DNA from: UBA4656 sp002405525
GTDB lineage: Bacteria > Pseudomonadota > Gammaproteobacteria > Xanthomonadales > Ahniellaceae
DNA: 64,000 bases
Reading direction: 5' to 3'
Assembly: GCA_036723735.1 (NCBI GenBank)
Contig: DAIMGT010000005.1
Coordinates: 1 to 64,000 of the forward strand
A model generated the notes under the pieces. The model ran no database searches. It was not told where the DNA came from and worked only from the letters and a program-made list of their open reading frames with translations. Shown here piece after piece: positions 37,731 through 47,387 of this stretch. Position 1 is the first letter of the stretch. The number at the start of each line of letters is the position of its first letter. The position numbers were made by a program, and so were the translations under genes.

Positions 37731-38180
37731 GTGGACGCCCAAGCCCCCATTCACCTGGCCTGCCCGCATTGCCTCGCGACCAACCGAGTGCCGTCGGACC
37801 GCATCGACGCCGGTCCGAACTGCGGCGGCTGTCATCGGCCGCTGTTCACCGGTCATGCGATGGCGGTGGACGCTGCCGGTTTCGACGCCATGCTGGCCAA
37901 CACCGACCTGCCGGTGCTGGCCGATTTCTGGGCGCCCTGGTGCGCGCCCTGTCGTGCGATGGCGCCGCAGATCGAACAGGTCGCCGCTCGGCTCGAACCA
38001 CGACTGCGGGTCATCAAGGCCGACATCGAGGCGCATCCGCAGCTCGGCGCCCGCTTCGGCATCCAGAGCATCCCGACACTGGCCGTGTTCGGCGGCGGGC
38101 GTGAACTCGGCCGGCACAGCGGCGCGCTCGGCGCGCAGCAGATCGTGTCGTGGCTGGTGCCGCTGGTGATGCGTTCCTGA
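37731..38180 (+). CDS. trxC: thioredoxin 2 (TrxC)
   Basis: 149 residues. An N-terminal zinc-ribbon (Cys11-x2-Cys14 and Cys31-x2-Cys34) is followed by a thioredoxin domain with active site Trp70-Cys71-Ala-Pro-Cys74 and the cis-proline loop QSIPTLAVF. The zinc-binding extension distinguishes TrxC from TrxA; in E. coli TrxC is an oxidative-stress thioredoxin. It starts at GTG 37731, without an obvious strong ribosome-binding site. The next gene begins four bases after its stop, so the two are probably co-transcribed. Confidence 0.94.
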   Translation: MDAQAPIHLACPHCLATNRVPSDRIDAGPNCGGCHRPLFTGHAMAVDAAGFDAMLANTDLPVLADFWAPWCAPCRAMAPQIEQVAARLEPRLRVIKADIEAHPQLGARFGIQSIPTLAVFGGGRELGRHSGALGAQQIVSWLVPLVMRS

Positions 38181-38183
38181 GCA

Positions 38184-38984
38184 ATGGGCGACGTGCGCGA
38201 GCGCTTCGCCGGCATCGATCGGCTCTATGGCGCCGGCACGCTCGACGTGTTGTCCCGTGCGCACGTCGCGGTGGTCGGGGTCGGCGGGGTCGGCTCCTGG
38301 GCCGCCGAAGCCCTGGTGCGCAGCGGGCTCGGCCGGATCACGCTGGTGGATGCCGACGAGGTGTGTCTGTCCAACACCAACCGGCAATCGATGGCGCTGG
38401 ATGGGCAGTACGGACGCACAAAGGTCGATGTGCTCGCCGAACGCCTGCGGGCGATCAATCCGTCCGCGCTCGTGGACCCGATCGCACGTTTCCTGACGCC
38501 GTCCAACCTGGGTGAAGTGCTCGGCGGTGGTTTCGACTACGTGCTGGACGCCTGCGACGCGTTCCGGGTCAAGGTCGAGGCGATCTACTGGTGCCGGCGC
38601 AACCGGGTCCCGATCCTGGTGGTCGGTGCCGCCGGCGGACGCACCGATCCGCGCCTCATCAGCGTGCGCGACCTGGCGAAGACCGAGAAGGACTACCTGC
38701 TGGCGATGATCCGCCGCAATCTACGCGACCAGTTCGGCTGGACCCGCAATCCGAAGCGCTACTTCGGCGTGCCGGCAGTCTACTCCACCGAGCAGCCGCG
38801 CTATCCGCAGGCCGATGGCAGCACCGCCTGTGCGAAGCCGGATTCGATGGATGACGCCGCGCGGCTGGATTGCGTTGGCGGCCTCGGGGCCGCGATGCAC
38901 GTCACAGCCGCCTTCGCGATGATCGCGGTGGCGGAACTGATCCCGCGGCTGGTCGGTATGGCGAAGGGCGAGCGGCCGCGCTGA
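38184..38984 (+). CDS. tcdA: tRNA threonylcarbamoyladenosine dehydratase TcdA (CsdL)
   Basis: 266-residue E1/ThiF-like enzyme that dehydrates t6A37 of tRNA to the cyclic ct6A form. The N-terminus RFAGIDRLYG is followed by the nucleotide loop VAVVGVGGVGSWAAEALVRSG, LVDADEVCLSNTNRQ (substrate Asp/Arg motif), VLDACDAFRVKVEAIYWC and KTEKDYLLAMIRRNLR. Full family length. Its TGA (38982-38984) opens the first hairpin of repeat copy B. Confidence 0.95.
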   Translation: MGDVRERFAGIDRLYGAGTLDVLSRAHVAVVGVGGVGSWAAEALVRSGLGRITLVDADEVCLSNTNRQSMALDGQYGRTKVDVLAERLRAINPSALVDPIARFLTPSNLGEVLGGGFDYVLDACDAFRVKVEAIYWCRRNRVPILVVGAAGGRTDPRLISVRDLAKTEKDYLLAMIRRNLRDQFGWTRNPKRYFGVPAVYSTEQPRYPQADGSTACAKPDSMDDAARLDCVGGLGAAMHVTAAFAMIAVAELIPRLVGMAKGERPR

Positions 38985-39135
38985 GAGGCTGTGCAAAGCA
39001 GCCTCTCAGGCAGGCCATGGATGGTCTGCGCGCGGGTCATGCACGCCACTGCATGATTCGAGGCAGCGAGTCCGGACCGGTGCCGGACGCGCGACAGGAA
39101 AAACCCATTGGATGTGGGTTCTTTCGCAGGCTCTG
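38982..39135 (+). repeat. multi-hairpin interspersed repeat, copy B
   Basis: It begins with TGAGAGGCTGTGCAAAGCAGCCTCTCA, whose TGA is the tcdA stop codon. Then come GCAGGCCATGGATGGTCTGC, CATGCACGCCACTGCATG, GTCCGGACCGGTGCCGGAC, and AAAACCCATTGGATGTGGGTTCTTT as a terminator-like end. This is the best-preserved full-length copy and shares long exact blocks with copy A. Confidence 0.87.
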
Positions 39136-39161
39136 GGGGCACGGCGCTGTGACGCGGCGCT

Positions 39162-39368
39162 TCAGTCCGCGGCATCGGGCGGCAGGCGGCGCCGCTTCCA
39201 GGTCGCCAGCAGCAGGGTGAGCAGGCCGAGCAGCAGTTCGTCGGCGAATGGCAGCGGGTCGGGGACCAGCAGCGTCGCCACGAACAGGAGGGCGGTCAGC
39301 GCGGCCAGCGTCGGAAAACGAAGGCCGCGCAGACGGGAGAGGATCAGGGCGACGATGGGTTGCGGCAT
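39162..39368 (-). CDS. DUF6116 small membrane protein
   Basis: 68 residues: MPQPIVALILSRLRGLRFPT, a hydrophobic segment ALTALLFVATLLVPDPLPF, a second hydrophobic segment LLLGLLTLLLA, and a basic tail TWKRRRLPP. Two membrane helices joined by the PDPLPFADE turn are characteristic of DUF6116, a small family I know from Lysobacterales. Function unknown. The start is secured by GGAGGT seven bases before ATG 39368. It lies downstream of the TatD gene on the same strand. Confidence 0.82.
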   Translation of the reverse strand: MPQPIVALILSRLRGLRFPTLAALTALLFVATLLVPDPLPFADELLLGLLTLLLATWKRRRLPPDAAD

Positions 39369-39399
39369 GGTGACCTCCGGGGATCGGGGCGTGTGCGGC

Positions 39400-39488
39400 G
39401 ACTCGCAACCAGGGCATCCTTCCGGTCGCGCGTCCGGCGCGGGTCCAGACTCACGCATGGGGGCCATGGACCTGCAATCCTGATCCGC
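39400..39488 (-). repeat. degenerate multi-hairpin repeat, copy G
   Basis: Read on the minus strand, GGTCCATGG, GCGTGAGTCTGGACCCGCGCCGGACGCGCGACCGGAAGG and the following bases resemble the distal half of copies A and B (hairpin 4 and the GCGCGACTGGAA box). The first hairpins are lost. It lies just downstream of, and in the same orientation as, the TatD hydrolase gene. Weaker than the other copies. Confidence 0.55.
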
Positions 39489-39495
39489 GTGAAGA

Positions 39496-40260
39496 TCATT
39501 CGATGCCGAAAAGTTCGCGCGCGTTGGCGGTGGTCGCCTCGGCGACCAGTTCCAGCGACTCGCCGCGGGCGGCGGCGACTGCGGCCAGCACCGCGGGCAG
39601 GCGCGAGGGCTCGTTGCGTTCACCACGATGCGCGGCATCCGGCTGGTCGGGCGCGTCGGTTTCGAGCAGCAGCTGCGACAGCGGCACCGCGGCAACCACC
39701 GCGCGCAGCCGGCTCGCGCGTTGGTAGGTGAGCGGTCCGCCAACCCCGATCCGGAAGCCGAGCGCCCGTAGCTGGCGCGCCTGTTCGGCGCTGCCGCCGT
39801 AGGAGTGCACCACGCCGCGCAGCCGACCGATGCGCCGCACGGTGGCGATGACCTCTTCGACCGCCCGGCGCGCATGCACGACCACCGGCAGGCCGAAGTC
39901 GCGGGCGAGCTCGAGCTGGCGGCGGAAAAAGGCGCGCTGCGCGTCCGGGTCCAGCCCTTCGACGAAGAAGTCCAGGCCGCATTCCCCCACCGCGACGGGT
40001 CGCTCGCGGTCGATCCACTCGGCGAGCGTTTCGAGGTCGGCAGGGTGGTGCACGTCGAGGCTGACCGGGTGCAGTCCGTACGCGGGCTTGAGTTCGGGGT
40101 GCGTCGCTGCCAAGGCGCGCAGCCTGCTCCAGCCCGCCGCAGCGACCGCCGGGACCACCTGCGCTACCACGCCCGCATCGTGCGCGCGGCCCAGCACGGC
40201 GTTCCGATCGGAGTCGAATTCCGGCGCGTCGATGTGGCAGTGGCTGTCGATCAGGTGCAC
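39496..40260 (-). CDS. TatD-family metal-dependent hydrolase
   Basis: 254-residue TIM-barrel phosphohydrolase/DNase family. The metal motif H-x-H is in LIDSHCHIDAPEF at the N-terminus. VGECGLDFF carries the metal-bridging Glu, FRRQLELARDFGLPVVVHAR contains the third His, GVVHSYGG the fourth, and LLLETDAPDQPD the final Asp. TatD proteins are 3'-5' exonucleases or D-aminoacyl-tRNA deacylase-like enzymes; the individual role is uncertain. It begins at GTG 40260; the longer open frame upstream overlaps the histidine kinase gene and is discounted. Confidence 0.9.
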   Translation of the reverse strand: MHLIDSHCHIDAPEFDSDRNAVLGRAHDAGVVAQVVPAVAAAGWSRLRALAATHPELKPAYGLHPVSLDVHHPADLETLAEWIDRERPVAVGECGLDFFVEGLDPDAQRAFFRRQLELARDFGLPVVVHARRAVEEVIATVRRIGRLRGVVHSYGGSAEQARQLRALGFRIGVGGPLTYQRASRLRAVVAAVPLSQLLLETDAPDQPDAAHRGERNEPSRLPAVLAAVAAARGESLELVAEATTANARELFGIE

Positions 40261-40291
40261 CCGACCAGCATGCGGCCTTGCCGGCCCGGGC

Positions 40292-42724
40292 TCAAGCGCC
40301 GCCGGCGGAATCGACCATCGCACCGGCCGCCGGTGGCGTGCGCAGCGGCAACTCGACGATGAAGCGCGCGCCCACCCCCGGTCGTCCCTCGGCGCGAACG
40401 CGCCCCCCGTGCGACTCCACGATGCGGCGCACGATGGACAGCCCGATGCCGCTGCCCTGTACGAGTGCCTCCTCGTTACCGGAATGCAGGCGGACGAAGG
40501 GCAGGAAAATCTGTTCCGCGTGGCGGGCGTCGAAGCCGACGCCGTTGTCATCGACTTCGAGACGCCACCACGGAATGCCGGGCTCCGGCTGGAACAGGGC
40601 GGCCGACACCGTGACTTCGGGCGCACGGTCCGGGTGCCGGTAGCGGAAGGCATTGGCGAGGAGGTTCTGCAGCAGTCGGCGAATCTGCAGCGGGTCGCCG
40701 GCGACCTGCGGCAGCGGTCCGATCTGCAGTTGGCCACCGCTACCCGCGATCAGGGATTCGAGATCGTCCGCCACCTCGGCGACCGTGGACTGCAGGTCCA
40801 CCGTGCGCGCCTCTGCGGGTCGAAGCGCGATGCGGGAGAAGGCCAGCACGTCGTCGACCAGGACCGACATCCGCTCGCACGAACGCTGCATTCGCTGCAC
40901 GCAGTCGCGGGCGGCGGCGTCGAGTTGCGCGCCATACCGGGCGAGAAGCAGCGAGCCCAGCGCCTGCACCTTGCGCGCCGGCTCCTGTAGGTCGTGCGAG
41001 GCGGCGAAGGTGAATTGCTGGATTTCCGCATTGCGTTGCGCGACGCTCTGCATCGCCTCCTGCAGTTTCTCCGCCGCGACGTGCGACTCGGTGGTGTCCT
41101 GCAGCGTCCCGAACAAGCGCCGTACGCGCCCCGCGACCCGCTCCGCCTCGCCGAACCCGCGGACGCGGATTCGCCTTCCGTCGGCCGTGGTGGGGCTTAG
41201 CTCCAGCTCCCAGGACGTGCCCTCGCGGGCAGCGCGGTCGATCGTCTCGAAGATGCGCTTGGCGTCCTCGGGCGCATAGAGCCGGGTGATGTCGTCGAAC
41301 GACACCGGAGTGTCCGGCGCGAAGCCGTAGATCCGGTACGACTGCGCGGTGAGGGTCATGCTCCGCTTTTGCAGGTCGTACTCCCAGCCGCCGATGTTGG
41401 CCAGCCGAGACATGCGCTCGAGCAGTTCGGTATTGCGGCGCTGGGTCTGCAATTGCGCGACCTGTTCGGTCACGTCCTGCAGGGTTCCGGCGACTGCCGG
41501 TTCGGCGCTGTCCGTGACCTGGCGTCCGCGCAGCATCAGGGTGCCTGGCGCGGCCACGGTTCCGGCACGGAGCTCGAACGGCGTGCCGTGCCGCAGGCAT
41601 TCCTCGAGTGCATCGCGCAGGAGCTCGGCGCAGTCCGGGGTCAGCCGGGCGAGCAGTTCGGAAAGCGGTCGCGGCCCGGGATCGCCGAGCCCGATGATCC
41701 GCGCCGACTCTCGCGACAGAACGATCCGTTCGCCGGTGGCGTCGGTCTCCCAGGCGCCGATCCGGCTCATCGCGGACATGCGCTCCAGCGATTCGATGTC
41801 CTTTTGTCTGCGTGCGCTGGCTCGGGCGAGCCAATCGCTCGCGCGGCGGCGGCGCGCACCGCCGGCCAGCGCCAAGAGCAGCAGGCTGGTGAGGCCGATC
41901 GTCGCCGCGGGCGCCGCTTCGCGAAACAGGGCGCGCATCGGCAGTGCGGGACGCCATTGCAGACGCGCGGTCTCGGAACCGTCCGCCGCGGCCAGCGCCA
42001 CGAAGGCCACCCCGTCCGACTCCGACCCGGGCGGCACGATGCGCAAGGCATCCAGCTTCAGGGCGTTGCCGAAGTGCGCGGCAAAGTCAGCATCGAGTCG
42101 CCGTTGTGCCACCAGAGCCGGGGCGCTGCGCTGGCCCGCCGCCGGCGCAGCTTCGGCGGCCGGTTTCAGCCGCAGCACCGCCTCGATCAGCGCCTCGCCT
42201 GCGCAGTAGTGGAAAGCGGCGCCCGCGGTGGCGCGCGCGATCGGAAGCGCGGCGACAGCATTCGCGGCGGGCGGGGCGGCCGCCGGGCCAGAGCCGTCAA
42301 GGAGCGTGCCGCGACTCACGCATTCCGCAGTCGCCGATGCATCGGCCGCTCTCCCGTCGACGATGGCGTGCACCGGCCGGTCCCGATCGTCGAAGATGAC
42401 GATGCGGTCGATCCCCGACCTGGGCGTCGACGCGGCGTCGGGACGGATGGCGCCGGTAGACCCACGGTCCGCGAGGGCCGTTACGCCCGTCAGGTCGCCG
42501 ATCCGAGCCGTCGCCTCGAGGGCGTCCTGCAGCCGATCGCGATGGGTCTCGAGCAGGGCGACGGCCTGGGCCTGCTGCGCCGCCAATGCCGCATCGTCGA
42601 CGCGCTCGATCGCCCGACCGATACCGACCAGCGCGCCGGCGCCGGCGAGTGCGGCGGCGGCCAGCAGGGCGGTCGACACTGCCAACTGCGTTTGCGCCTC
42701 GCGAGGAGGGCCTGCGATCTGCAT
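40292..42724 (-). CDS. membrane PAS-sensor histidine kinase
   Basis: 810 residues. An N-terminal helix (about 16-36) and a second (about 275-290, TIGLTSLLLLALAGG) bracket a periplasmic sensor of the CHASE4-like kind. Two PAS domains follow (about 310-425 with RIGAWETDATGERIVLSRESA, and about 440-555 with NIGGWEYDLQKRSM). The HisKA domain has the phospho-acceptor His at about 577 (FAASHDLQEPARK). The HATPase domain shows N (LLQNLLANAFRYRH), G1 (DDNGVGFD) and G2 (GSGIGLSIVRR) boxes. This bacteriophytochrome-type HisKA is followed by no receiver gene, so it is an orphan kinase here. Signal unknown. Confidence 0.92.
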   Translation of the reverse strand: MQIAGPPREAQTQLAVSTALLAAAALAGAGALVGIGRAIERVDDAALAAQQAQAVALLETHRDRLQDALEATARIGDLTGVTALADRGSTGAIRPDAASTPRSGIDRIVIFDDRDRPVHAIVDGRAADASATAECVSRGTLLDGSGPAAAPPAANAVAALPIARATAGAAFHYCAGEALIEAVLRLKPAAEAAPAAGQRSAPALVAQRRLDADFAAHFGNALKLDALRIVPPGSESDGVAFVALAAADGSETARLQWRPALPMRALFREAAPAATIGLTSLLLLALAGGARRRRASDWLARASARRQKDIESLERMSAMSRIGAWETDATGERIVLSRESARIIGLGDPGPRPLSELLARLTPDCAELLRDALEECLRHGTPFELRAGTVAAPGTLMLRGRQVTDSAEPAVAGTLQDVTEQVAQLQTQRRNTELLERMSRLANIGGWEYDLQKRSMTLTAQSYRIYGFAPDTPVSFDDITRLYAPEDAKRIFETIDRAAREGTSWELELSPTTADGRRIRVRGFGEAERVAGRVRRLFGTLQDTTESHVAAEKLQEAMQSVAQRNAEIQQFTFAASHDLQEPARKVQALGSLLLARYGAQLDAAARDCVQRMQRSCERMSVLVDDVLAFSRIALRPAEARTVDLQSTVAEVADDLESLIAGSGGQLQIGPLPQVAGDPLQIRRLLQNLLANAFRYRHPDRAPEVTVSAALFQPEPGIPWWRLEVDDNGVGFDARHAEQIFLPFVRLHSGNEEALVQGSGIGLSIVRRIVESHGGRVRAEGRPGVGARFIVELPLRTPPAAGAMVDSAGGA

Positions 42725-42780
42725 CGGGCTGCCCTGCCGTTCGCCGTCAGGGCCCGGTCAGCAAGTTGCGTGCCCGGGCG

Positions 42781-45700
42781 TCACGTCCCGGGTACGATCA
42801 CTCGCGGCAGGCCGGCGCGAGCGAGTGCGCGCTCGAAAGCGTCGAGTTCACCGTCGCGCAGCGCGGCGAGGGCTCGTTCCTGGCGTTCGAGTTCAGCCAC
42901 GACCTCGTCACGGCGCTCGCGCATGCCCCGGGTCGGCGCGTGGTCGCTGTCCTGCGCCCACGAATAGAGCGGCGCCAGTTGCGAATACAGCTTCGCGCCG
43001 CCGCTGCGGCCGGCGAGGATGTCGTAGACGACCTCGGCCTCCGGATTGTGCAGCGCGTCCTCGATCGCCGCCGCACGCGCCAGCACCGCGTCCGCGGCGC
43101 CGACCAGTTCGGTGCGCCCGCCGGCGCGCGACTTCAGGTCGCCTACCTGCGCCCGGATCGCCTGCAAGGTTTCCACCAGCGACAGCGTGCGGTCGAGCGC
43201 AGCGCGCAGGTCGAGCGCGAAGGCGAGGTTGGCGGCGAAGTCCGCTGCGCCCGCCGGCGATCGCGGGTCGGCGCGCACGTCGATGGCGGTGCTGGCAAAT
43301 CGGTCGCCGACCTTGAGGGTGGCGGTGTACCGGCCAGGTACCGCCAGCGGTCCGCGCTCCGGATTGCCGGCGTCCAGCTTGGAGGCGATCCGTCGCGCGC
43401 CCTCGTGCCGCAGGTCCCAGGCGACGCGATTCAGTCCCGCGTGGGTGGTGAGCGCAGGCTTGGCCTCATCCTCGGGCTCGTCCGGATCGTCCTTGCCGTA
43501 CTTCGCGGTCCTCGCGACCGAGGACAAGGTGCGGACCACCGCACCGGAGGCGTCGGTGATCTCGAGCGTGATCGGGTCTTTCGGTGCGTCCTTCAGCCAG
43601 TACGAGATCACCGCGCCGATCGGTGGGTTGGGGATCGCGCCCGGCACCAGGAAATCCCAGCGCGTGTCGGCTCCGAAGCGGTACGCGGGTGCTACCGGCA
43701 GCAGTGCCGCGCCCTGCACCCGCACGGCGTCCAGTCCGCGCAGCGTGGCGAGACCCTCCAGCGCCCAGATCGATCGTCCGCGCGTGCCGGCTACCAGGTC
43801 GCCGTGCTTCGCCTCCAGGTCGGTCACGGTCACCGCCGGCAGGTTGATCCGCAGGTCGCGCCAGGTGGCACCGGCATCGGTCGACCACATCACGCCGCGG
43901 TCGGTGCCGAGGTAGAGCACGCGCGCGTCGTCGGGGTCCTCGCGCACGACCCACAGCGGCAGGTCGTCGGGGATGCCGCGCACCAGGCTGTCCCAGGTGC
44001 GCCCGAAGTCGCGCGTGCGGAACAGATACGGCTTGAAGTCGTCGAGCCGGTAGCGGTGCACCACCACGTAGGCCGTGCCTGCATCGGCGCGGGACGGCTC
44101 GATGGCCTCGATCGTGCCCCACTCGGGCATGGTCTTCGGAGTGACGTTGGCCCAGGTCTTGCCGCCGTCGCGGGTCACGTGCACCAGGCCGTCGTCGCTG
44201 CCGGCCCAGATCGTGCCGGCGGCGACGGGCGACTCGGCGATGGAGAAGATCGTGCCGTAGGTCTCCACGCCGGTGATGTCGCCGGTGATCGGGCCGCCCG
44301 ACCAGCCCTGCCTGTTGCGGTCGTTGCGAGTCAGGTCGCCGCTGATCGCGGTCCACGAGGCGCCCTGGTCGCGGCTGGCGTACAACACGTTGGCGCCGTG
44401 GTAGACCAGATCAGGATCGTGCGGCGAGGGCGCGATCGGTGCGGTCCACTGGAAGCGGACCTTGTACTCGGAGGGCTTGATGCCGGACGGGTTCGCCGGC
44501 CAGGCGGACACGTTGCGGTACCAGCCGCCGTTCTCGACGTGGTAGGAGATGTAGCCGCCGTACTCGCCGGCGAAGATCGCACCGGGGCGCGCGCGGTCCC
44601 AGACCACGTCACCGGCCTCGCCGCCGCCGATGTAGAGCCAGTTGGCGAGGCCGTTGGCGTCGTTGGCGAGCGAGCGCGAGGGCCCAGCCGCCGTTCCCCA
44701 GTCCTGGATGGTGCCCGCCACGTGCCAGGGCACGCGGTCGTCGACCGCGATGTTGTAGAACTGCGCCAGCGGCAGCGGCGGCACGAACCAGGTCTTGCCG
44801 CCGTCGGTGCTGATGTCCACCCCGCCGTCGTTGCCGCTGATCACACGGCGCGGGTCCTTCGGGTCGATCCAGATATCGTGGTGGTCGCCGTGGTGCGGAC
44901 CCTTGACCTGGGTGAAGCTCTTGCCGCCGTCGATGCTCTTGAGCAGCGGCACCTGCGGCACCCACAGCACGTCGGGGTTGGTCGGGTCGACGGTGAGCAC
45001 GGTGTAGTACCAGGCGCGCTGGCGCAGGCTGCGGTGGGCGTTGATCCGCGTCCACGAGCCGCCGGCATCGTCGGAGCGGAACAGGCCGCCTTCCTCGGCC
45101 TCGATCAGGGCGTAGACGCGGTTGGAGTCGCTGGGTGCGATGCCGATGCCGACCTTGCCCCATTCGCCCTCCGGCAGGCCGCTGCCGGTGAGTTGCTTCC
45201 AGGTCTCGCCGCCGTCGCTGCTGCGCCACAGTCCGCTGCCGGGACCGCCGCTGGTGGTGACCCAGGGGCTGCGCCGGAACTGCCACATCCCGGCGTAGAC
45301 GATGTTCGGATTGTTCGGGTCGAGGTGCACGTCGGAGGCACCGGTATCGGCGTCCTTCTTCAGCACCTGCTTCCAGGTGGCGCCGCCGTCGGTGGTGCGA
45401 TAGACGCCGCGCTCGGCGCCAGGACCGAAGGGCGAGCCCAGCACTGCGGCGAAGGCAATGTCGGGATGGCGCGGATGCACGGCCAGCGCGCCGATCTGCC
45501 CGCGGCCCTTCCAGACGTGCTGCCAGGTCGCACCCGCGTCGATCGACTTCCAGATGCCGAGCCCGATCGCGACGTTGCCGCGCGGATTGCCTTCGCCGCC
45601 GCCGACGTAGATCACGTTGGGGTCCGAGCGGGCGACCGCGATCGCGCCGATCGATTGCGTGGGCTGGTCGTCGAAGATCGGCTTCCAGTCGCGGCCGCCG

Positions 45701-45927
45701 TTCTCGCTCTTCCAGACGCCCCCCTGCGCGGCGGCCGCGTAGTAGACCTGCGGGTTGCCGGGCACGCCGGCGACGCGGCTGATGCGGCCGCCGACAGCCG
45801 GGCCGACCAGGCGCCACTGCAGGGCGCCATAGGGCTTCTCGGCATCGAGGTCCGACGGCCCGCCCGCGGCGAGCAGTGGGAGCGGCAGGCACAGGCAGAG
45901 CAACAGCAGGACGATGGCGCGGCGCAT
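42781..45927 (-). CDS. secreted BNR/sortilin-like beta-propeller protein
   Basis: 1048 residues with a signal peptide (AIVLLLLCLCLPLPLLAAG). The bulk is repeated BNR/VPS10-type blades, each with an S/T-x-D-x-G-x-T-W Asp-box (GGVWKSENGGRDW, GIWKSIDAGATW, GVYRTTDGGATW, GLWRSSDGGETW, GLVHVTRDGGKTW), forming one or two propellers. The C-terminal 300 residues are a beta domain plus a helical tail (LRAALDRTLSLVETLQAIR). Such proteins are often auto-annotated as glycosyl hydrolases, but no sialidase catalytic set is evident. Its role is probably binding or processing at the cell surface. ATG 45927 has GGAGGTG upstream; an upstream extension to 45999 would bury the signal peptide. Confidence 0.87.
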   Translation of the reverse strand: MRRAIVLLLLCLCLPLPLLAAGGPSDLDAEKPYGALQWRLVGPAVGGRISRVAGVPGNPQVYYAAAAQGGVWKSENGGRDWKPIFDDQPTQSIGAIAVARSDPNVIYVGGGEGNPRGNVAIGLGIWKSIDAGATWQHVWKGRGQIGALAVHPRHPDIAFAAVLGSPFGPGAERGVYRTTDGGATWKQVLKKDADTGASDVHLDPNNPNIVYAGMWQFRRSPWVTTSGGPGSGLWRSSDGGETWKQLTGSGLPEGEWGKVGIGIAPSDSNRVYALIEAEEGGLFRSDDAGGSWTRINAHRSLRQRAWYYTVLTVDPTNPDVLWVPQVPLLKSIDGGKSFTQVKGPHHGDHHDIWIDPKDPRRVISGNDGGVDISTDGGKTWFVPPLPLAQFYNIAVDDRVPWHVAGTIQDWGTAAGPSRSLANDANGLANWLYIGGGEAGDVVWDRARPGAIFAGEYGGYISYHVENGGWYRNVSAWPANPSGIKPSEYKVRFQWTAPIAPSPHDPDLVYHGANVLYASRDQGASWTAISGDLTRNDRNRQGWSGGPITGDITGVETYGTIFSIAESPVAAGTIWAGSDDGLVHVTRDGGKTWANVTPKTMPEWGTIEAIEPSRADAGTAYVVVHRYRLDDFKPYLFRTRDFGRTWDSLVRGIPDDLPLWVVREDPDDARVLYLGTDRGVMWSTDAGATWRDLRINLPAVTVTDLEAKHGDLVAGTRGRSIWALEGLATLRGLDAVRVQGAALLPVAPAYRFGADTRWDFLVPGAIPNPPIGAVISYWLKDAPKDPITLEITDASGAVVRTLSSVARTAKYGKDDPDEPEDEAKPALTTHAGLNRVAWDLRHEGARRIASKLDAGNPERGPLAVPGRYTATLKVGDRFASTAIDVRADPRSPAGAADFAANLAFALDLRAALDRTLSLVETLQAIRAQVGDLKSRAGGRTELVGAADAVLARAAAIEDALHNPEAEVVYDILAGRSGGAKLYSQLAPLYSWAQDSDHAPTRGMRERRDEVVAELERQERALAALRDGELDAFERALARAGLPRVIVPGT

Positions 45928-45955
45928 CCGGACACCTCCGGGTTGGCGCGTCGGC

Positions 45956-47272
45956 TCAACGCCGGCGCAACAAGGTAAGCAACAGGTATAGACCGACAAT
46001 CGTGGCCAGCGACCAGCCGATGGCCTGCCATTCCTCGGGCTTGAGCGTGGTCAGGATGGCGAGCATCGCCACCGCCGCCACTAGGGGAATCACAGGGCCG
46101 CCGGGAAGGCGCAGCGGCGCGCCCTGGTCGACGTGGCCGCGGCGCTGCAGCTGCCAGGCGGCCAGTGACACACCGACGTAGACCAGGCAGATCGCGCCGC
46201 CGGAGATCAGGGCCAGCGACTGGAAGTCACCACCGAGCGCGAGCAGAAACGCCACCCCGCCGTGAATGCAGACCGCGACCAGTGGCACCTTGCGCGACGC
46301 GGTGAGCCGCCCCACCGGGCCCGGCAGCCAGCCGTCGCGCCCGAGCGCGTACAGCATCCGCGAGGACCCCAGCAGGTTGCCCATCAGGAAGCCAAGCATC
46401 GACACCGAGGCGGTGGCGAGCAGCAGGCCGAAGCCGGGCCCCCACAACGCGCCCGCTGTCTGCGCGACCGGGGCGGTACTCTCGCCAATCGCCGCTCCAA
46501 GTGCGCCCTGCGCCACGACCTGGATGCCGATGTACAGCAGCACCACCAGCAGGATCGCCGTCATGGTCGCGCGCGGCACGTCACGCGAGGGGTCCTTGAC
46601 TTCGCCGCTGGGGATCAGCGCGGTCTCCATGCCGGAGTAGGCGAACATCACCAGCACCATCGCCGAGCCCAGCGCGGCAAAAGAGGGCAGGGCAGTGAAC
46701 GATACCTGTGCCCAGTCGACGACCCAGGCGCCGATCAGGGCGAGCAGGAACAGCGGGGTGAGCTTGAGCGTGGCCAGCACCACGATCGCGCGGGTGCCGA
46801 TCCGCACGCCCTTGGCATTGAGGAACACGAGAACCGCGTAGACGGCGAGCAGCAGGGCGCCGCGCGGGCCGCTGCCGTCGAACAGGTCGCTGGCGTTGCG
46901 CGCCTGCTCGGTCAGGGCGGCGGCCACGCCGGCGCTGGATGTCACGTTGGTGATCCACATCAGCGCGCCGGCGACGAAACCGGCGAAGGGCCCGAACGCC
47001 GCGCCGACGTAGGAGTAGGGCCCGCCGGTCGAGGTCACACGGCTGCCGGCTGCGGCGAAGCACAGCGCGACGGGAACGATCACCAATGCGCCGGCGACGA
47101 ATGCCAGCGGCGCGGCTGGCCCCATGCCGATGAACAGTGCAGCCGGCAGCATGAAGATGCCGCCGCCGACGATGACGTTGATCACCGACGCGGTGAGGCC
47201 GCCGAAGCCGACCGCGCGCACCAGCCCCGACTCGGCGCCGGTCGGCGCGCCCCCCCTCGTATGTGGATTCAT
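45956..47272 (-). CDS. APC-family amino-acid permease
   Basis: 438 residues with about 12 membrane helices. The family signature in helix 1 is VGFGGLTASVINVIVGGGIFMLPAAL (quoted in part; the unwound GxG region). The protein also has STGGPYSYVGAAFGPFAGF, FAYSGMETALIPSGEVKDPSRDVPRA and LGSSRMLYALGRDGWLP, all diagnostic of APC transporters. Substrate specificity cannot be read. Its start diverges from the M20 amidohydrolase across 115 bases. A shared role in amino-acid or peptide use with that gene and the downstream BNR protein is only suggested by context. Confidence 0.9.
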   Translation of the reverse strand: MNPHTRGGAPTGAESGLVRAVGFGGLTASVINVIVGGGIFMLPAALFIGMGPAAPLAFVAGALVIVPVALCFAAAGSRVTSTGGPYSYVGAAFGPFAGFVAGALMWITNVTSSAGVAAALTEQARNASDLFDGSGPRGALLLAVYAVLVFLNAKGVRIGTRAIVVLATLKLTPLFLLALIGAWVVDWAQVSFTALPSFAALGSAMVLVMFAYSGMETALIPSGEVKDPSRDVPRATMTAILLVVLLYIGIQVVAQGALGAAIGESTAPVAQTAGALWGPGFGLLLATASVSMLGFLMGNLLGSSRMLYALGRDGWLPGPVGRLTASRKVPLVAVCIHGGVAFLLALGGDFQSLALISGGAICLVYVGVSLAAWQLQRRGHVDQGAPLRLPGGPVIPLVAAVAMLAILTTLKPEEWQAIGWSLATIVGLYLLLTLLRRR

Positions 47273-47387
47273 GTGCGCCCCCGACTGACGCGCGAGCCTA
47301 CGGCCTGCGACCGCCGTGGCACAAGCGGCGTTGCCGTGGGGGCGCGGCCCGTGCATGCTGCGCACCGGTCCCGCCCGGAGCGATCTC

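Noticed and set aside
42586..45978. 1130-codon plus-strand frame antisense to the BNR protein
   Set aside because: A shadow frame: His/Arg/Gly-rich low-information translation with no recognisable domain, and fully covered by a well-supported minus-strand gene and the kinase gene.
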